A stretch of 64,000 nucleotides of DNA from Nicotiana tabacum. Lineage: Eukaryota; Streptophyta; Magnoliopsida; Solanales; Solanaceae. Below, piece after piece: positions 12,740 through 24,091 of the stretch (the first letter of the stretch is position 1; the number at the start of each line of letters is the position of its first letter). The position numbers and the translations under genes were made by a program. Below the pieces are notes generated by a model that saw only the letters and a program-made list of their open reading frames with translations, ran no database searches and had not been told where the DNA came from. The stretch spans positions 61,438,419-61,502,418 of the forward strand of contig NC_134095.1 in the NCBI RefSeq assembly GCF_000715075.1, written 5' to 3'.

Positions 12740-14511
12740 GACATCTTCCTTGAAGTGCCCAGTGTTCCCACATTGGGTACAAGGCTAGTCATTAGAGACA
12801 ATGACGTACTTGTTGTGAGGGTTGTGAGAAGTTTTCTCCCTTTGGAACCCTATTCCCTGCCTGTTTTCAAAATCATTAATATGCAAGGCAGTGGTAGCTT
12901 CTGAGGACCACGTCCACTTTAGGGACTTTTCAAGATCATTCTTTCCTCTTTCCAGATTAGTTTGGAGTTGCTCATTATTCTTAATTTCAGCACATATCCT
13001 AGATCTCATAGCTTTTACCTCATTTTCAAGCCTAATGTGTTCCTCACTGGCTATCTCCTTTCCCTTTCCAGAATTTTTAGGTTTTGACTTAGTCCATGGT
13101 TTCACTATTGTTTCCCTTAGGTCTGTAATTTCTGCCAACATATCATCCTTTTCTTTTCTGAGGATTTCAATGGTTTTCTTATGGTCAGTAACTACAGCCA
13201 CTAAGTCGTCTCTAGTTTATTTTGATTCTCCTAATTCTAAGGTCAAAGAATCCCTATCCTCCACAAGACTATGAAAAGCAGTGATTAATACATAAGCTAA
13301 AGACATGAGTTTTTTTGGAGAATAGGATTTCAGATTTCTCTGAATATCCATGAAATTTACCTCTTTGTTGCCATTGTCTTCATCATCATCTGATTGAGCT
13401 ATCAAAGCAAAAGTTGAGTCATATCCAATCTCCTCGCCTTCAACTGCCATCATGAAACTATCACCCGTATCAGATTCATCTTCAGACTCACTAGAGGAAT
13501 CCACCCATGATGTAATAGCTTGTCTCATTATATTGTCAGCGGATCTTTTTCTCTTGAAGTCCTTGAAAGGAACCGGGTTTGTCTTAGTTGTTTACTTATG
13601 GTAGTTCTTGGAGAATTCTTGCTTCAAGAGAGGATAGTCTTTCATAAAGTGTCCGGGCTTTCCACACTTGTAACAAAGATCACAGTTTTTGGTCTATTAG
13701 AGCCGTCCCTTTTTAGCATTTCTTCATTTCTTCTGACCATCTTCTGAAATCTTTTGGTTAAGTAAGCCATGTCACTATCTTCCTCACTTGAATTATTGTT
13801 ATCGGCTTTAAGTACTAGGTTCTTTTCCTTCTTTGGTTCTCTTCTTTCATTGTCTATCTTTCTCTTCAACTCATAGGTCTTCAAGTTTTCGATCATCTCT
13901 TCTATGGTCAGCTCCTGTAAATCCTTTGATTCAGTAATAGCATTCACTTTGCTTTCCCAAGAGCTAGGCAAAAAGCTGAGGATTTTCCTCACTAGCTTGT
14001 TTCTGGGAATAGTTTCACCAAGTGAGTGTAACTCATTTATGATGGAAGTGAATCTTGTATGCATATTTTGAATGGATTCATCATCCCTCATTTTGAAGAG
14101 TTCATACTCGGTAGTGAGCATATCAATCTTAGACTGTTTTACTTGTGTAGTTCCCTCATGTGATGTTTGCAAATCTTCTCATATCTCCTTGGCAGTATCG
14201 CATGTGGAGATTCTATTATACTCTTCAGGTCCTATTCCACATACTAGAATTTTCTTGGCACGAAAATTCTTCTCTACAACTTTCTTGTCTGCTTCAGTGT
14301 ACTCTTTGCTGGTTTTTGCCATTGAAAATGGAAGTTCCTCTAGTACCTTAGTTGGAACATAAGGACCATCGCATGTGATATCCCATAACTCATAATCCTC
14401 AGCCCTAATAAAATCATGCATTCTTGTTTTCCACCACCCATAGTATTGTCCATTGAACTTGGGTGGTCGGTATGTAGATTGACCTTCTTCAAAATTTGGT
14501 GGAGCAACCAT
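12740..14511 (-). pseudogene. Sirevirus gag (capsid, coiled coil, two zinc knuckles), broken
   Basis: The frame opens at 14511 with MVAPPNFEEGQSTYRPPKFNG, the copia gag N-terminus, and continues with a Gag/UBN2-type core (WWKTRMHDFI, then SFLPSSWESKV and TIEEMIENL). An in-frame TGA at 14181-14179 interrupts it. A shift near 13690 is needed to reach the first knuckle (13675-13634, CYKCGKPGHFMKDY). An acidic stretch (SSSESEDESDTGD) and a charged coiled-coil region follow, then the second knuckle (12781-12740, CTQCGNTGHFKEDV). Both CX2CX4HX4C knuckles have lost the last cysteine (Y and V). Gag would package the element RNA in cytoplasmic particles. Confidence 0.82.
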
Positions 14512-14550
14512 GAGGATCCTTCCTAGGTGTTAGTCTGATAGGATGAACCT

Positions 14551-14562
14551 GCTCTGATACCA
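14551..14562 (-). other. Primer-binding site, initiator tRNA-Met
   Basis: The minus strand reads TGGTATCAGAGC, the complement of the 3' end of plant initiator tRNA-Met (GCTCTGATACCA). It lies just inside the LTR end, as expected for Ty1/copia. Confidence 0.9.
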
Positions 14563-14564
14563 AT

Positions 14565-15529
14565 TGTTAATTTGTGTGAGTCCACCAAATAGTAAAGTAC
14601 TTGGCCCGCTACAAGATTCAGCTGAGAATGCTAATAAAACAGTATGTAAATAAGGCAGAAGATTTTTACGGGGAAAAATCCCACACAAGGGGATCAAAAA
14701 ACCACGACCTACACCTGTAGGCTTTCAACTTCACTAACTTATAAAAACCTATTACAAGCCACTTTGTAATGATTCCATTACAAAGAATTTACTCAACTAA
14801 CTTATGGTACTCTTACCATAAGCCACTTTATGACTTCCTAGTTACAAAGACTTTTACTAACTTATGATGCTCTCACCACAAGCCGTTTTGTCACTCTACA
14901 GTTACAAAGGCTTTTGCTTATGACTAAACCTAGTCACAACATAAACTCAAGGAGTTTACGGAATTACAAGAGGATTCCTAATCAAATACTTATAGCTAAG
15001 CAGTTTAGGAGATACAATAAGTATAATCACAAAGTTACAACTCCACTAGGACAACAAAAAGCTATCTTTTGGAACTGGTCCATAGTTGCGTTCAACTTTG
15101 TTCTTCAAGCTTGTGAGGATTGATTTCTCTATTTTGGCAAGCAGCTTGAACGAGAAACTGAAACATTCAAGTGATGTTTTGTATAAACTCATTGTAGGTA
15201 TACCTTGATCACATCACTTGAAATGATGTGAGCACTTTAGTTGGTCAGAGAATGAGTGGGCGCTTGAAACAGTGCAGTGTGGTAGAAATAGTGCAGTCAG
15301 TCACTTCGTTTCCAGCTGTGTCCAATTGACTTTGTAATGCGATGAGGAAACCACAAGGGCATCAGATCCTTGTTTGAGTTCCTAGCTCCTGAATCTGTAG
15401 CAGTTCACCTTTAGCTGGAATCCGTTAAGCTTGCAGCAGAGTCCAAGTAGGTCAGGTTCCCTATCTAGTTCTTAACAGTTAATTTGTTAGATCATCAAAA
15501 CATAAGGCAAGAACATTTAAAACCTATCA
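14565..15529 (-). repeat. 5' LTR of the minus-strand Sirevirus (965 bp)
   Basis: On the minus strand it starts TGATAGG at 15529 and ends AACA at 14565, three bases before the primer-binding site. It is recognisably homologous to the plus-strand LTR starting at 17165 (shared TATGTTTTGATGATCTAAC and ACATCACTTGAA blocks). The base pattern directly upstream on the minus strand is TGTAG (15534-15530), the expected target duplication, but the partner is lost with the missing 3' LTR. Confidence 0.8.
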
Positions 15530-15534
15530 CTACA

Positions 15535-16655
15535 CCAAGTTCAAGATCAGTGAAAAGTTTAGGAAAGCTGAAAGAAGTAGTGAGTGACCAGTTATTATCT
15601 GATGAGGACAAGTCAAGTGGAAAAGGAAATCGAATGTAAAGTCTAGAAAGAGGAAAATGGAAATTGTGAGGGAACCTGATTCTACAAAGAGAATGAAACA
15701 TGGGAATCTGTCTGTTAAAGAATGACTGAGGTACCAAAAGGTCTTGTGAGGTCGCACTTTTGATCTAGCAATTTCTGATATGGTTGAGAAGAGACAAGTA
15801 ATTGAGATGGTCGAGTTTCAGCAGTAGGGATATCTGTTCACAATGGATGCCCCCAAGGTCTATGAGGATGAGGTCCAAAGCTTCTATGTCGGCCTTTTTC
15901 CTATTGACACTGACCATATTTGTGCTTTAGTAAATGGGGTGGATATTGTGTTTGATGTTGCTCTACTTGGGGAAATTCTTAAGGTCTCTGTTGATAGTAA
16001 GTCTTCTATGAAGGATGTGTGTGGGTTAAACTTCAGAAATGCCATTGTGAAAGAAGGTGCAAACCAGAAGGGGGAACAGGTTCACAAGAAAGTCGTGCTT
16101 CCAGTTTATCAGTTATTGTTTGAGCTGGTGAACTAGGTTCTTCTACCCTGTGCTGAGAAGAGGTCCATTACTTCCAAGTCTGCCTTGTATCTGATGGAGG
16201 CACTGGATGGATTTACAACTGTACACCTACCTGCCATCATGATTGAGCATATGCAGAAGGTGGCAACATTCAAGGATGGAAATGGTCTTCCATATGGGTT
16301 TCTTCTTACGCACGTTTTTAAGTTCTTCAAAGTGCCATTGGGACAGTGCAAAGTAGGGACCAAGAAGTGGACCTTCTCTCAAACAACTTTGGATGAATGT
16401 GAGTGTATCGAAAAGAATGGAGGGGTAGGTAGCACTTTGAAAATCTCTCATCTCATCAATGCTCAAAACCTTGCAACTGAGGAGATTCGAAAGTTGAAGG
16501 CAAGGAACGCCATACTGGAAGGTCAGCAGGTTCAAGGGGGTCCAGTATCAAATGAGGAGATAGCTCGTCTGACCAAAGAAAATGTTGATCTCAGGGAACA
16601 AGTGGAGAACCTAAAGGAGAAACTGCTCACCGAGCAAACGTCGGCAAATGCATGA
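15535..16655 (+). pseudogene. Env-like ORF of the plus-strand Sirevirus (3' part)
   Basis: It is homologous along its length to the minus-strand env-like ORF: DAPKVYEDEVQSF, VDIVFDVALLGEILKV, then HKKVVLPVYQLLFELVN and stop (16134-16136). The same frame-set continues with LYLMEALDGFTTVHLPAI and the coiled-coil end ARLTKENVDLREQVENLKEK before stopping at 16655. The part before 15843 (SDEDKSSGKG and following) has several stops and shifts. This copy shows the central domain that is badly damaged in the other copy. Confidence 0.72.
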
Positions 16656-17164
16656 ATAGATCTTATTCTCAACACCCTTGTTGTATCCTCCAAACCTTCT
16701 CCTCCTAGTGTCCCTTAGGAAACCTTTCAGTGACCAGTTTCTAGATTTTATGTTCTTATTTTGATGACTTGGCAGTTGTTGTTTTTTATTTCTTTTGTGA
16801 TGTGGATGGGATGTACTTATATATTTACCTTTGTTGTATAACAAAGGCATATGTTTTATAAAAATGATCCTCTTTTTCTATTTAATGCATATGTTTCTCT
16901 GTTTCTCTTTTCTATCATGTCGTGTGCACATATGTGGCATGAGCTAGCATGGCTAGACTTCATTATGTTGATTGCTTGGTTGTGTATTTTTAATGATGCA
17001 AAAAGGGGGAAGTAGTATAATTGAAATAGGGAACAGGGATCTGATTAAGGGGGAAGCATAGAGTCAGGGGGAATTTGTGAAGTCCATGTTGCTTCATCCG
17101 GTTAATTTTGCTCTAAACGTAGGTTATCAATTTCTAAGTTTGTCATAATCAAAAAGGGGGAAAT
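16656..17164 (+). other. Sirevirus 3' untranslated region with four polypurine tracts
   Basis: Purine tracts lie near 17000-17012 (AAAAAGGGGGAAG), 17047-17055, 17066-17073 and 17151-17163 (AAAAAGGGGGAAA). The last abuts the LTR start at 17165 and is the functional position for plus-strand priming. Multiple polypurine tracts are a known Sirevirus hallmark. Confidence 0.78.
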
Positions 17165-17520
17165 TGATGGGTTTATAATGTCTTAGCTTTATGTTTTGAT
17201 GATCTAACAAACTTACTATCAAAGAACCAGGTAAGGAACCTGACACACTTGGTACACATCGCAAATCAACGGACTCCAACTAATGTGAACTGCTATAACT
17301 TCAGAAGATAGAGAACCAACACAGGGACCTGATACCCATGTGTTTCCCTGACAGTAGTACGAAGTCAATTGTGTACAGCTGGAAAGTGACTGCCTGCACT
17401 GTACATAGAAATAGTACACACAGTTCTGCAGTCACTTGTCCTTTGACCAACCAAGTGATGTTATCCAAGTTGTATTAACAAGAGTATTACAACAAAACAT
17501 CACTTGAACACTTGAGAATT
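17165..17520 (+). repeat. 3' LTR (partial) of the plus-strand Sirevirus
   Basis: It begins TGATGGG right after the last polypurine tract and matches the LTR at 15529-14565 read on the minus strand. It is cut at about 17520 by the Tat element; no continuation was found on the other side. Confidence 0.75.
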
Positions 17521-18720
17521 CACTTCGAGATTAGATCGTGCCCCCTGGGAGAAGAGGAAGGATCGTCAGCTTCGGGGCCGAGAAATAATAACAAACGGAA
17601 GGAATCCTTAAAGGGCGAAGGTGCCCATAGCGAGGCAAGCCCTGCGCGGAGGCTTAAAGAGGATGCATTAGCTGAGCCTGTAGAACCTGAGGCTTCTAGT
17701 CTTAGAAAAATGGTTCCTCCTTTGCTGCCATCTTCTTTTCCCGTCGAAGGTACTTCGAGGGATTAGGGTTTTCTGCCACCGTCTTCTCCCATCAAAGGTA
17801 CTTCGAGGGATGTTTGAGGCCAGGGGCCGCCTAAATCAAGCGGGGTTTCGAGCGACCATGTCCTCACTAAGATTAGTTCAACTAGGGCCGGTGAGACCAG
17901 GCCAGTAGATGCACGCTCAACCTTTGAGGAGGCTCAGCGGCTTTGTTCTGTGGTGAGATTTGGTTGACTTTGTTGGTTTTTTGATTTTACATTTTCATTT
18001 TCTCATTGAGCTTCTTTTTCATAGGCATTTGGCAAGCAAAAGTCTGAGTTGCTCCGCCGTGAAGCCAGGCTGTGGAAAGCCTTGGACGAGTAGAAATCCC
18101 TCAGGCGCCTTTGCGATAAAAGGGCAAAGGAGTTGATACACCTTTGGTACGAGATGAATCGAAGCCTGAACTACGAAGGCCGCCTTAAGAGACAGGTAAC
18201 CTTTGTTTCGAGAGGACGCATGTTTCTTCTCCTACCCTCGGAGATTTATATTTTGATACTTCAGTTGCAGAGTAAGACAAAGGATCTGGAACGCCTTTGG
18301 GGCGAGGTTGTACGGGCCAAGTATGAGTGTAACGAGCTAAGGGCTCAGATAGATGCCCATATTGCGACCAAGAAGAATGATTTTGCCAAGGCTTCTGCCT
18401 CGAGGTACAACTCTGAAATGTCCATGAAAATAGCTCGATCCAGACGAGTAGGATTGCAAGGCTCGAGTCCGACCTTTTGGAGACAAAGGCCGAGGTCGTG
18501 GACGCCCGGGCTAAAGCTGAAGAGATTCGGGATAAGGCCGATAAGAAAGTGGTCGTCTATTTAAAAAATGTTGCCGACGCTCGGGTAGAGTTGAGAGGGA
18601 CTTCCGATCGGGAGAGCAGAAGCAATGAATATACCCGGTGCAAATCTCGGAGGGAAACCCTTGAGGAGATCCACGCTAGGGGATTCGATCTCTCGATTGT
18701 TCTATACGAACACGGTTCTT
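17520..18720 (+). pseudogene. Antisense ORF (aORF) of the Tat element, with two introns
   Basis: The coding strand is opposite to gag. Exon 1 (about 17540-17952) is charged and low-complexity. A 72-bp intron (17953-18024, GTGAGA to ATAG) joins to AFGKQKSELLRREARLWKAL. A second 69-bp intron (18196-18264, GTAACC to TCAG) joins KRQ to LQSKTKDLERLWGEVV. The last exon is a coiled coil (TKAEVVDARAKAEEIRDKAD). In-frame stops (for example after ALDE near 18091) and a shift near 18470 break it. Introns were placed by GT-AG sites that restore the coiled-coil reading. The function of aORF proteins is unknown to me. Confidence 0.65.
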
Positions 18721-19176
18721 TCGAACTTTGGTCTCGATACATCATTTTCCTATTGAGACCCTCTTTGGATTGTCTTGATTTCTCCATGGAGATGATCTCC
18801 CGGGGGGATGCCCTCAATATTCGAGGTTGATTGAAGAGAAGCCTTGAATACTTGTTGAGTTCTCCTTAAGTAGCATATAGATGTTGCCTCGTTAAAAACT
18901 TTGTCGGTAAAACCCTTCTTGGGATAAAATCCGATCGAAGGAAAAGAGTGCAACGCATGCTTTAAAACCTAAGGTATTCAAGCAAAAAGATTCTTCGATT
19001 CTTCTTAACTGAATTCCTATGCAAAGGTTAGTATAAAACATAATAAAAGGGGAGACGGTTATACCTTAGCCATGATGGCGCTCGAGCCTCGATGTGCTTC
19101 GATCGCTCTCATCGGGGGTGCGGTATGGTCCTTCACTTATTTATTCGGGTATTGCCGAGAATGTGTCTCGTGATTG
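18721..19176. other. Non-coding stretch of the Tat element
   Basis: It includes the block CTCGTTAAAAACTTTGTCGG followed by AACCCTTCTTGGGATAAA (about 18890-18925), which I recognise from the 3' regions of Solanaceae Tat elements. I see no protein-coding homology. Confidence 0.5.
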
Positions 19177-19610
19177 CTACTTCACTGTTTGCTTATCCTT
19201 TGGCTCCTTTGATGTTGGGGGCGTTGACGCCGGTGCCACATCGTGCACCACGAACATTTCCCTTGTTGCGTGTTGTTCCCCATACACGGTTTTTATTTTG
19301 TCCTTCGTTAGAAACTTCATCATTTGATGAAGGGTTGATGGTACTGCTCTCATGCAGTGTATCCACGGCCTTCCGAGCAAGGCATTATACCTCATGTCTC
19401 CTTCGATGACATGGAATTTGGCATTTTGGGTCGTGCTAGCCATGTTGACCGGGAGGGTGATTTCCCCTTTTGTTGTTTCGCTTACCATGTTGAATCCGTT
19501 GAGGACTCGATAGGCATGCACAATTTGATCAAGCAGTCCGAGTTACTTCACCACCCTCGACCTGATAATGTTGGCCGAGCTACCTATATCCACAAGCACA
19601 CGTTTAATTT
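19177..19610 (-). pseudogene. Tat-element aspartic protease
   Basis: The minus strand at about 19600-19564 encodes VLVDIGSSANII, the retropepsin active site (D-x-G-S). The frame from 19521 continues with NGFNMVSETTKGEITLPV, FHVIEGDMRYNALLGRPWIH and AVPSTLHQMMKF, the conserved second half including the hydrophobic-hydrophobic-G-R-P-W motif. One shift or stop separates the two parts. The closest comparison in this window is the Ogre protease at about 56998-57300. Confidence 0.82.
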
Positions 19611-19918
19611 GAAATGTATTCACAAGAAAAGTAATTACCAATGCATCGTTATAAGGCTGAGATAGGGTCTCCATGTCCTCGTCGCTGAATGTGAGAGCGT
19701 CCTCGAGTATGTAACCTCGAGTTCACTTTTCCCTGGTGATGGATATTTTTGTTCATTTGACAATGGGTTCCTGTGGGATGTTGACTCCCCAACAATCATG
19801 TGGATGACATGTTGTGGTTCTTCTGTTCCATTTTTCTTGTTCGCCTCTCTTTCCCGAAATTGATTTTTAGCTCGGTCGCTGAGGAACTCTCGGAGGTGCC
19901 CTTTGCTAAGTAGTCAGG

Positions 19919-21178
19919 CTACTTCTTCTCAGAGCTATCTGCAATCTTCGATCTATGACTGTGTCTACCATGAAATTCGCATGTTAGTTTAGGATTCCTT
20001 TGCGACGGATCTGATAGTACAAGTCTTAGCCACCTAGTGTCTCTGATTTTGCCGATGGCAGATACGATGTTTGAAACCTCGATGTTGAAGTTGTACTCAG
20101 ATAACCGGGGTGCCTCCATCGGCCCTATGTATCTGCCAAACCCGGCTCTGCTCACGAGTCCCCGAGGATTCTGACCTCGGTCTACCCTTTGGTCGTTTCG
20201 GGGTATGTTACGCCTTGGGCGTTTCTTAGATCTTCAGTGTATGGTTGGTACCTTTCCTTGTTTGGTTTTGGCTCCTTTGCCAAGAGACTGCTAGGATATA
20301 CTGAGCTCGAGGAGGCTGCCAGTTGGTCGTCCTCGACCCTAATTTTTTATTGATATCGGTTTTGGACATCCGACCAAGTCACAGCGGATATTCAACAAGG
20401 TTCTGCTTCAGCTGCTTCGAAGCCACCGAGCTTCATTCATTCAAGCCTTGGGGAACCTGCACTATCCAGTCATCGGAGACTGGCGGTAATTCCATTTGCT
20501 CTATTTGAAAGCAAGATACAAACCCCGCAACATCTCATTTTCTCTCTGTTTGATTTTGAAGACGTCGGACTTCATTGTAGCAGCTTTGATGGCATCGGCA
20601 TGTGTCTTTATAAAAGAATCTGCCAGAATGGCGAATGAGTCTATCGAATTCGGGGATAGGTTATGATACCACATCATGGACCCTTTTGAAAGTGTTTCCC
20701 CAAATTTCTTCAACAGGACGGATTCAATCTCGTCGTCCCTCAGGTTATTTCCCTTTACGGCACAAGTGTAAGTAGTGATGTGCTCGTTGCGATCCGAGGT
20801 TCCGTTGTACTTTGGGAGATCGGGCATTCTGAATTTTTTTGGGATGGGCTTCGGAGCCTCACTTGACAGGAACAACTTTTGTACGAATTTCTTTGAGTCA
20901 ACACCCATCAGGATCGGGGGTGCGCCCGGGATCTGATCGACCCTTGAATTGTAGGTCTCCACCTTTTTATCATTAGCTTCTATCTTCTTTTTGCCTGATT
21001 CAATCCTCTTTGTGAGGTCCTCGAGCATCTTTGTAATAGCAGGGTCGGTTGCTGACTCGTTGTCGCTCAGTCTTTCCGGCACCTGTTCGGCTCGAGGGGC
21101 CGTTTCTGGTGCTGCCGTGCTTGGAGTTTTTTGGTGGCTTTGCAGTTGAGCAATTGCCAGTTGTTGTGCCTGCAACAT
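19919..21178 (-). pseudogene. Tat-element gag
   Basis: The frame at 21178-20501 has a coiled-coil N-terminal part (ITKMLEDLTKRIESGKKKIE) and a Ty3 gag core: MPDLPKYNGTSDRNEHITTY, KKFGETLSKGSMMWYHNLSP and ATMKSDVFKIKQRENEMLRG. The rest is broken by stops and shifts. A later piece (20155-19919, IVSAIGKIRDTRW to CEFHGRHSHRSKIADS) corresponds to the C-terminal nucleocapsid side with a degraded C-x-x-H-G..H knuckle. Confidence 0.8.
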
Positions 21179-21180
21179 CT

Positions 21181-21561
21181 CAAAAATGACGTGAAGGCTA
21201 ACCTCTTGTTCCTCCCAAACTGGGGTTTTTTTTATCTTCTTGTTGGTTTTCTTGGCATATACTCCTATTAGTGTGGGAGCTTATATCGACATGTTGGGCA
21301 TTGTGTGAGACCACATCCACGGGGTTGGCTCTGGTGCATCCTTAGGGTTTCGCAGTGGTATACTGACGCTTGGAACAACTACACCATTCTCTCCATGGTC
21401 TTCAAGACCGTTGTTTTCATGCGCATTCACTGAGTTAGATATTTTGACCTGAAATCAAAGATTCTTGGGCAAGAAAAGGTGTAAAAAATAACTTGTGTTT
21501 TTGGTAAACCAGCACGAAAATAATCACTATTATTTTTAGCCTCACGGCGGGCGCAAACTAT
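21181..21561 (-). other. Leader and primer-site region of the Tat element
   Basis: The minus strand at about 21561-21540 reads TTTGCGCCCGCCGTGAGGC, a degraded form of the GGCGCCCACCGTGGGGC primer-site block I know from plant Tat elements. The bases downstream up to gag carry no frame of note. Confidence 0.6.
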
Positions 21562-22260
21562 TTACCTTGAAAATGGTAATAATAATTAGATTTGATTTTG
21601 TGGTTCTAAACATATGTGATTAGTTTTTACACTAGTTGTTAGGTAGTAGATGCTAAGTGTGAGTTAGGAAAGTAAGGTAAGAGCTAGGAAAGTGTATGTT
21701 GTGCAAATCGAGTGGCCGAGAATCGGGGCCTCGAGCCAGACTGTATGGGGCCTCGGGATCGAGCTAAGTGTTAGGATGCGGACGACCGATGAAGGACTAA
21801 CAATTCTAAGAGCCTTAATGAGGGCTCTTTATGATCAATGATGAGTAATAAATGAAGAACAATCAATGAAACACAATAAATGTAAGTAATAAATCAAGGG
21901 AAAGACAATAGAGAGCGTCTAAGTTAGAGAGCAGAGAATGTTCTTATTCTTGTATTGAATGTCATATGTGCAAGAAATAACAAGGGTCCCATTTATATAG
22001 GAGGGGGAATCCCAACAAAATACATATGCATCTATTATAAAGATTTACAGTTGGTACAGCTATTTAATATCATGGTACAGACTTACACTATTCTTATATA
22101 CTTGGTCAGCTCTAATCACTTGCCTTGGGAATCTCCCACTCGTTCATCATAGCCCCCGATTTATACTGCCCTAAGGTCAAGCTATGCCTCGAGCCTTCGG
22201 GTTCATCAAAACCTCGAGTTGTGCCTCAAGCCTTCTAGCAACGAGCTATAGATTACCATG
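21562..22260 (-). repeat. 5' LTR of the Tat element
   Basis: It contains a TATA box on the minus strand (TATATAAA at 21999-21992) and lies directly before the primer-site block. It has the GCTCGAGGC and GGGGGCTATGATGAACGAG sequence style typical of these LTRs. The 5' boundary is approximate because no second LTR is present for comparison. Confidence 0.6.
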
Positions 22261-22319
22261 ATGATCCCAAAATCAGACTCTCCGATTTTAGCCGTATACA
22301 GGCATATAAGAGTGTATTT

Positions 22320-24091
22320 GGCAACAGGGGTAGAACATGAATCAATTAACTTTAAATAAGACGCGTAAAGATAAATTTAGCAATGGAGGATATAGCATGA
22401 TATGACAACTTCATTTTAATGTGCCTAAGAAACCCAAGAGTCTAAAACGGTCAAATTTCTACATATAAGCCATATACACACTCGTCACCTCATGTACACG
22501 TCCTTCACGTAGTTCAAATAGTACAAGCCAACAAATACCTACGAGGAAGTTTCCCCCACAACATTAGGCAAGATACTTACCTCAAAAGACCTCAATCAAT
22601 TCTCAAAAATAGATTTTCCTTTGCAATTCACCTCCGTTTGGTACAAATCTAACCAAAATCGACTTAATAACATCAAATAGTGCAAGATAAATCAATTCCA
22701 ATAATTAAAGCTACGATCTTTACGCAATTCCTCAAAAGTCAACACAAGTCAACCTGGGACCCGCCCGATCAAAATCCGGGTCCAATGGTAGATTCCGACT
22801 ATCCATGACCCCATGAGCTCATATATGTGATTAGTTTCAAAATCCGAGTCCAAATCGACTCTTAAAACTCAAATTCTTATTTATTTATTTTTCAAAAACA
22901 TGATAAAGTTTCACAAATTTTTACTTTCATTCACATAATTTTGATGTTAAAGTCAAAGATATATTGATGGAATATGATTAGAAATATATTAGAATCACTT
23001 TCCCAAAGCTTGTAGATGAAAATCCCTCTTCAAAATCGCCTCCTACCGAATCTAGGGTTCCAAAATATGAAAATGAGACCAAAATCCCGTCCCTCAGCTC
23101 TTATGTCAATAGCAGGTGTTGCAATTGCGTTCCGAGGTTCGCAAATGCGAGAAATCCGTCACAAAAGCAAAAATCCCACATCCCTGCTAGAGTCACACAT
23201 GCAACATAAAGTTCGCAAAAATGAACAATGGACACTCGCAAATGTGACCTGATTAATTGCAAATGAGAGACAACTTGCCCAGCCCCTCCTTCACATAAGG
23301 CGAACTCTTTGTTCACAAATACGACCTTAACACACCTATACTAACATCGCAAATGCGACTCATTTCTCACAATTGCGAAACATAAAGCTTCTGCACAGAA
23401 CCAGCAGTGCTCAAACTCTATCAAATCACTCAGCAACATGTCTGAAACTCACCCAAGCCCTCGGGGCTCTAAACCAAACATCACCACAAGTATAAAAATA
23501 TAACGCGAACTCGCTCGTGCGATCAAATCATTAAAATAACATCCGAAATCATGAATCAGACCTCAAAACACAAGAATTCAACATGAAACTCAAGAACTTC
23601 TAAAAATACAATCGCGCATCTGATTCCTATCAACTCAACTAGGAACGACGTCAAACTTTAAGGACAAGTATCAAATGACAAAACGGACTTATTCCAAGTC
23701 CCTAAACAGTAATCCAAACACGATAAATACAAAGTCAACATATGGTCAAACTTATAAAAATTCAAAATCTTAAATTGCCAACTTTCGGCAAAACAACACA
23801 CAACCTACGGACCTCCGAATTCGATTCTGGGCACACGCCTAAGTCTAAAATCATAATACGAACCTATCAGATCAGTCAAAACACCGTTCCGATGTCATTT
23901 TCACAAAATTCAACCTCGATCAATATTTTCAACTTAAGGTTCTAAAGTGAGAACCTCTCATCGAAATTCATTCTAAAACGTCGAAATTAAAATCCGACCA
24001 TGCATGCAAGTCACAATACACAAAAGTTTTTTAAGACCTCAAACAACTAAATGGAACCTTAAAGCTCAAAACGACTGGTCGGGTCATTACA
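22320..24091 (-). repeat. Partial long LTR, same superfamily as 1024-3710
   Basis: On the minus strand it starts TGTAATGACCC at 24091, with the same layout as the solo LTR at 3710: GGTCG-type start, then the region of CGCA..TGCG half-sites (23120-23370), then the CATGAGGTGACGAGTG block (about 22495-22478). The 3' part of the LTR is missing and the Tat LTR region begins near 22260. It interrupts a DUF1985-like gene at 24092. Confidence 0.78.

Larger units (their letters stand above)
6785..15529 (-). mobile_element. Sirevirus-type Ty1/copia retrotransposon, 3'-truncated
   Basis: In element order on the minus strand it has a 5' LTR (15529-14565), an iMet primer site (14562-14551), gag, protease, integrase, RT, RNase H and an additional env-like ORF downstream of pol (8828-6785). 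The order PR-IN-RT-RH is Ty1/copia. A long gag with two zinc knuckles and an extra 3' ORF is typical of the Sirevirus group. The 3' untranslated region, polypurine tracts and 3' LTR are missing: homology with the plus-strand relative (15535-17520) stops just after the last env-like codons near 6785. Many stops and frameshifts make it non-functional. It is inserted in the env-like ORF of that relative. Confidence 0.85.
15535..17520 (+). mobile_element. 3' part of a plus-strand Sirevirus, host of the nested copy
   Basis: It carries the 3' part of the same env-like ORF (15535-16655), a 500-bp non-coding stretch with four polypurine tracts, and the start of a 3' LTR at 17165 (TGATGGGTTTATAATG). 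Homology to the LTR at 14565-15529 continues to about 17520, where Tat-type sequence begins. The 5' portion is missing, because the minus-strand Sirevirus lies directly upstream and was inserted into the ORF. Confidence 0.8.
17520..22260 (-). mobile_element. Tat-lineage Ty3/gypsy remnant lacking pol
   Basis: On the minus strand the order is: LTR (about 22260-21562), primer-site region, gag (21178-20501 plus 20155-19919), protease (19610-19177). An antisense-coded ORF lies at 17520-18700. RT, RNase H and integrase are absent between protease and antisense ORF, so either pol was deleted or this is a non-autonomous derivative. An antisense ORF near the 3' end is a known feature of Tat elements. 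No 3' LTR is seen at the left border. Confidence 0.72.
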
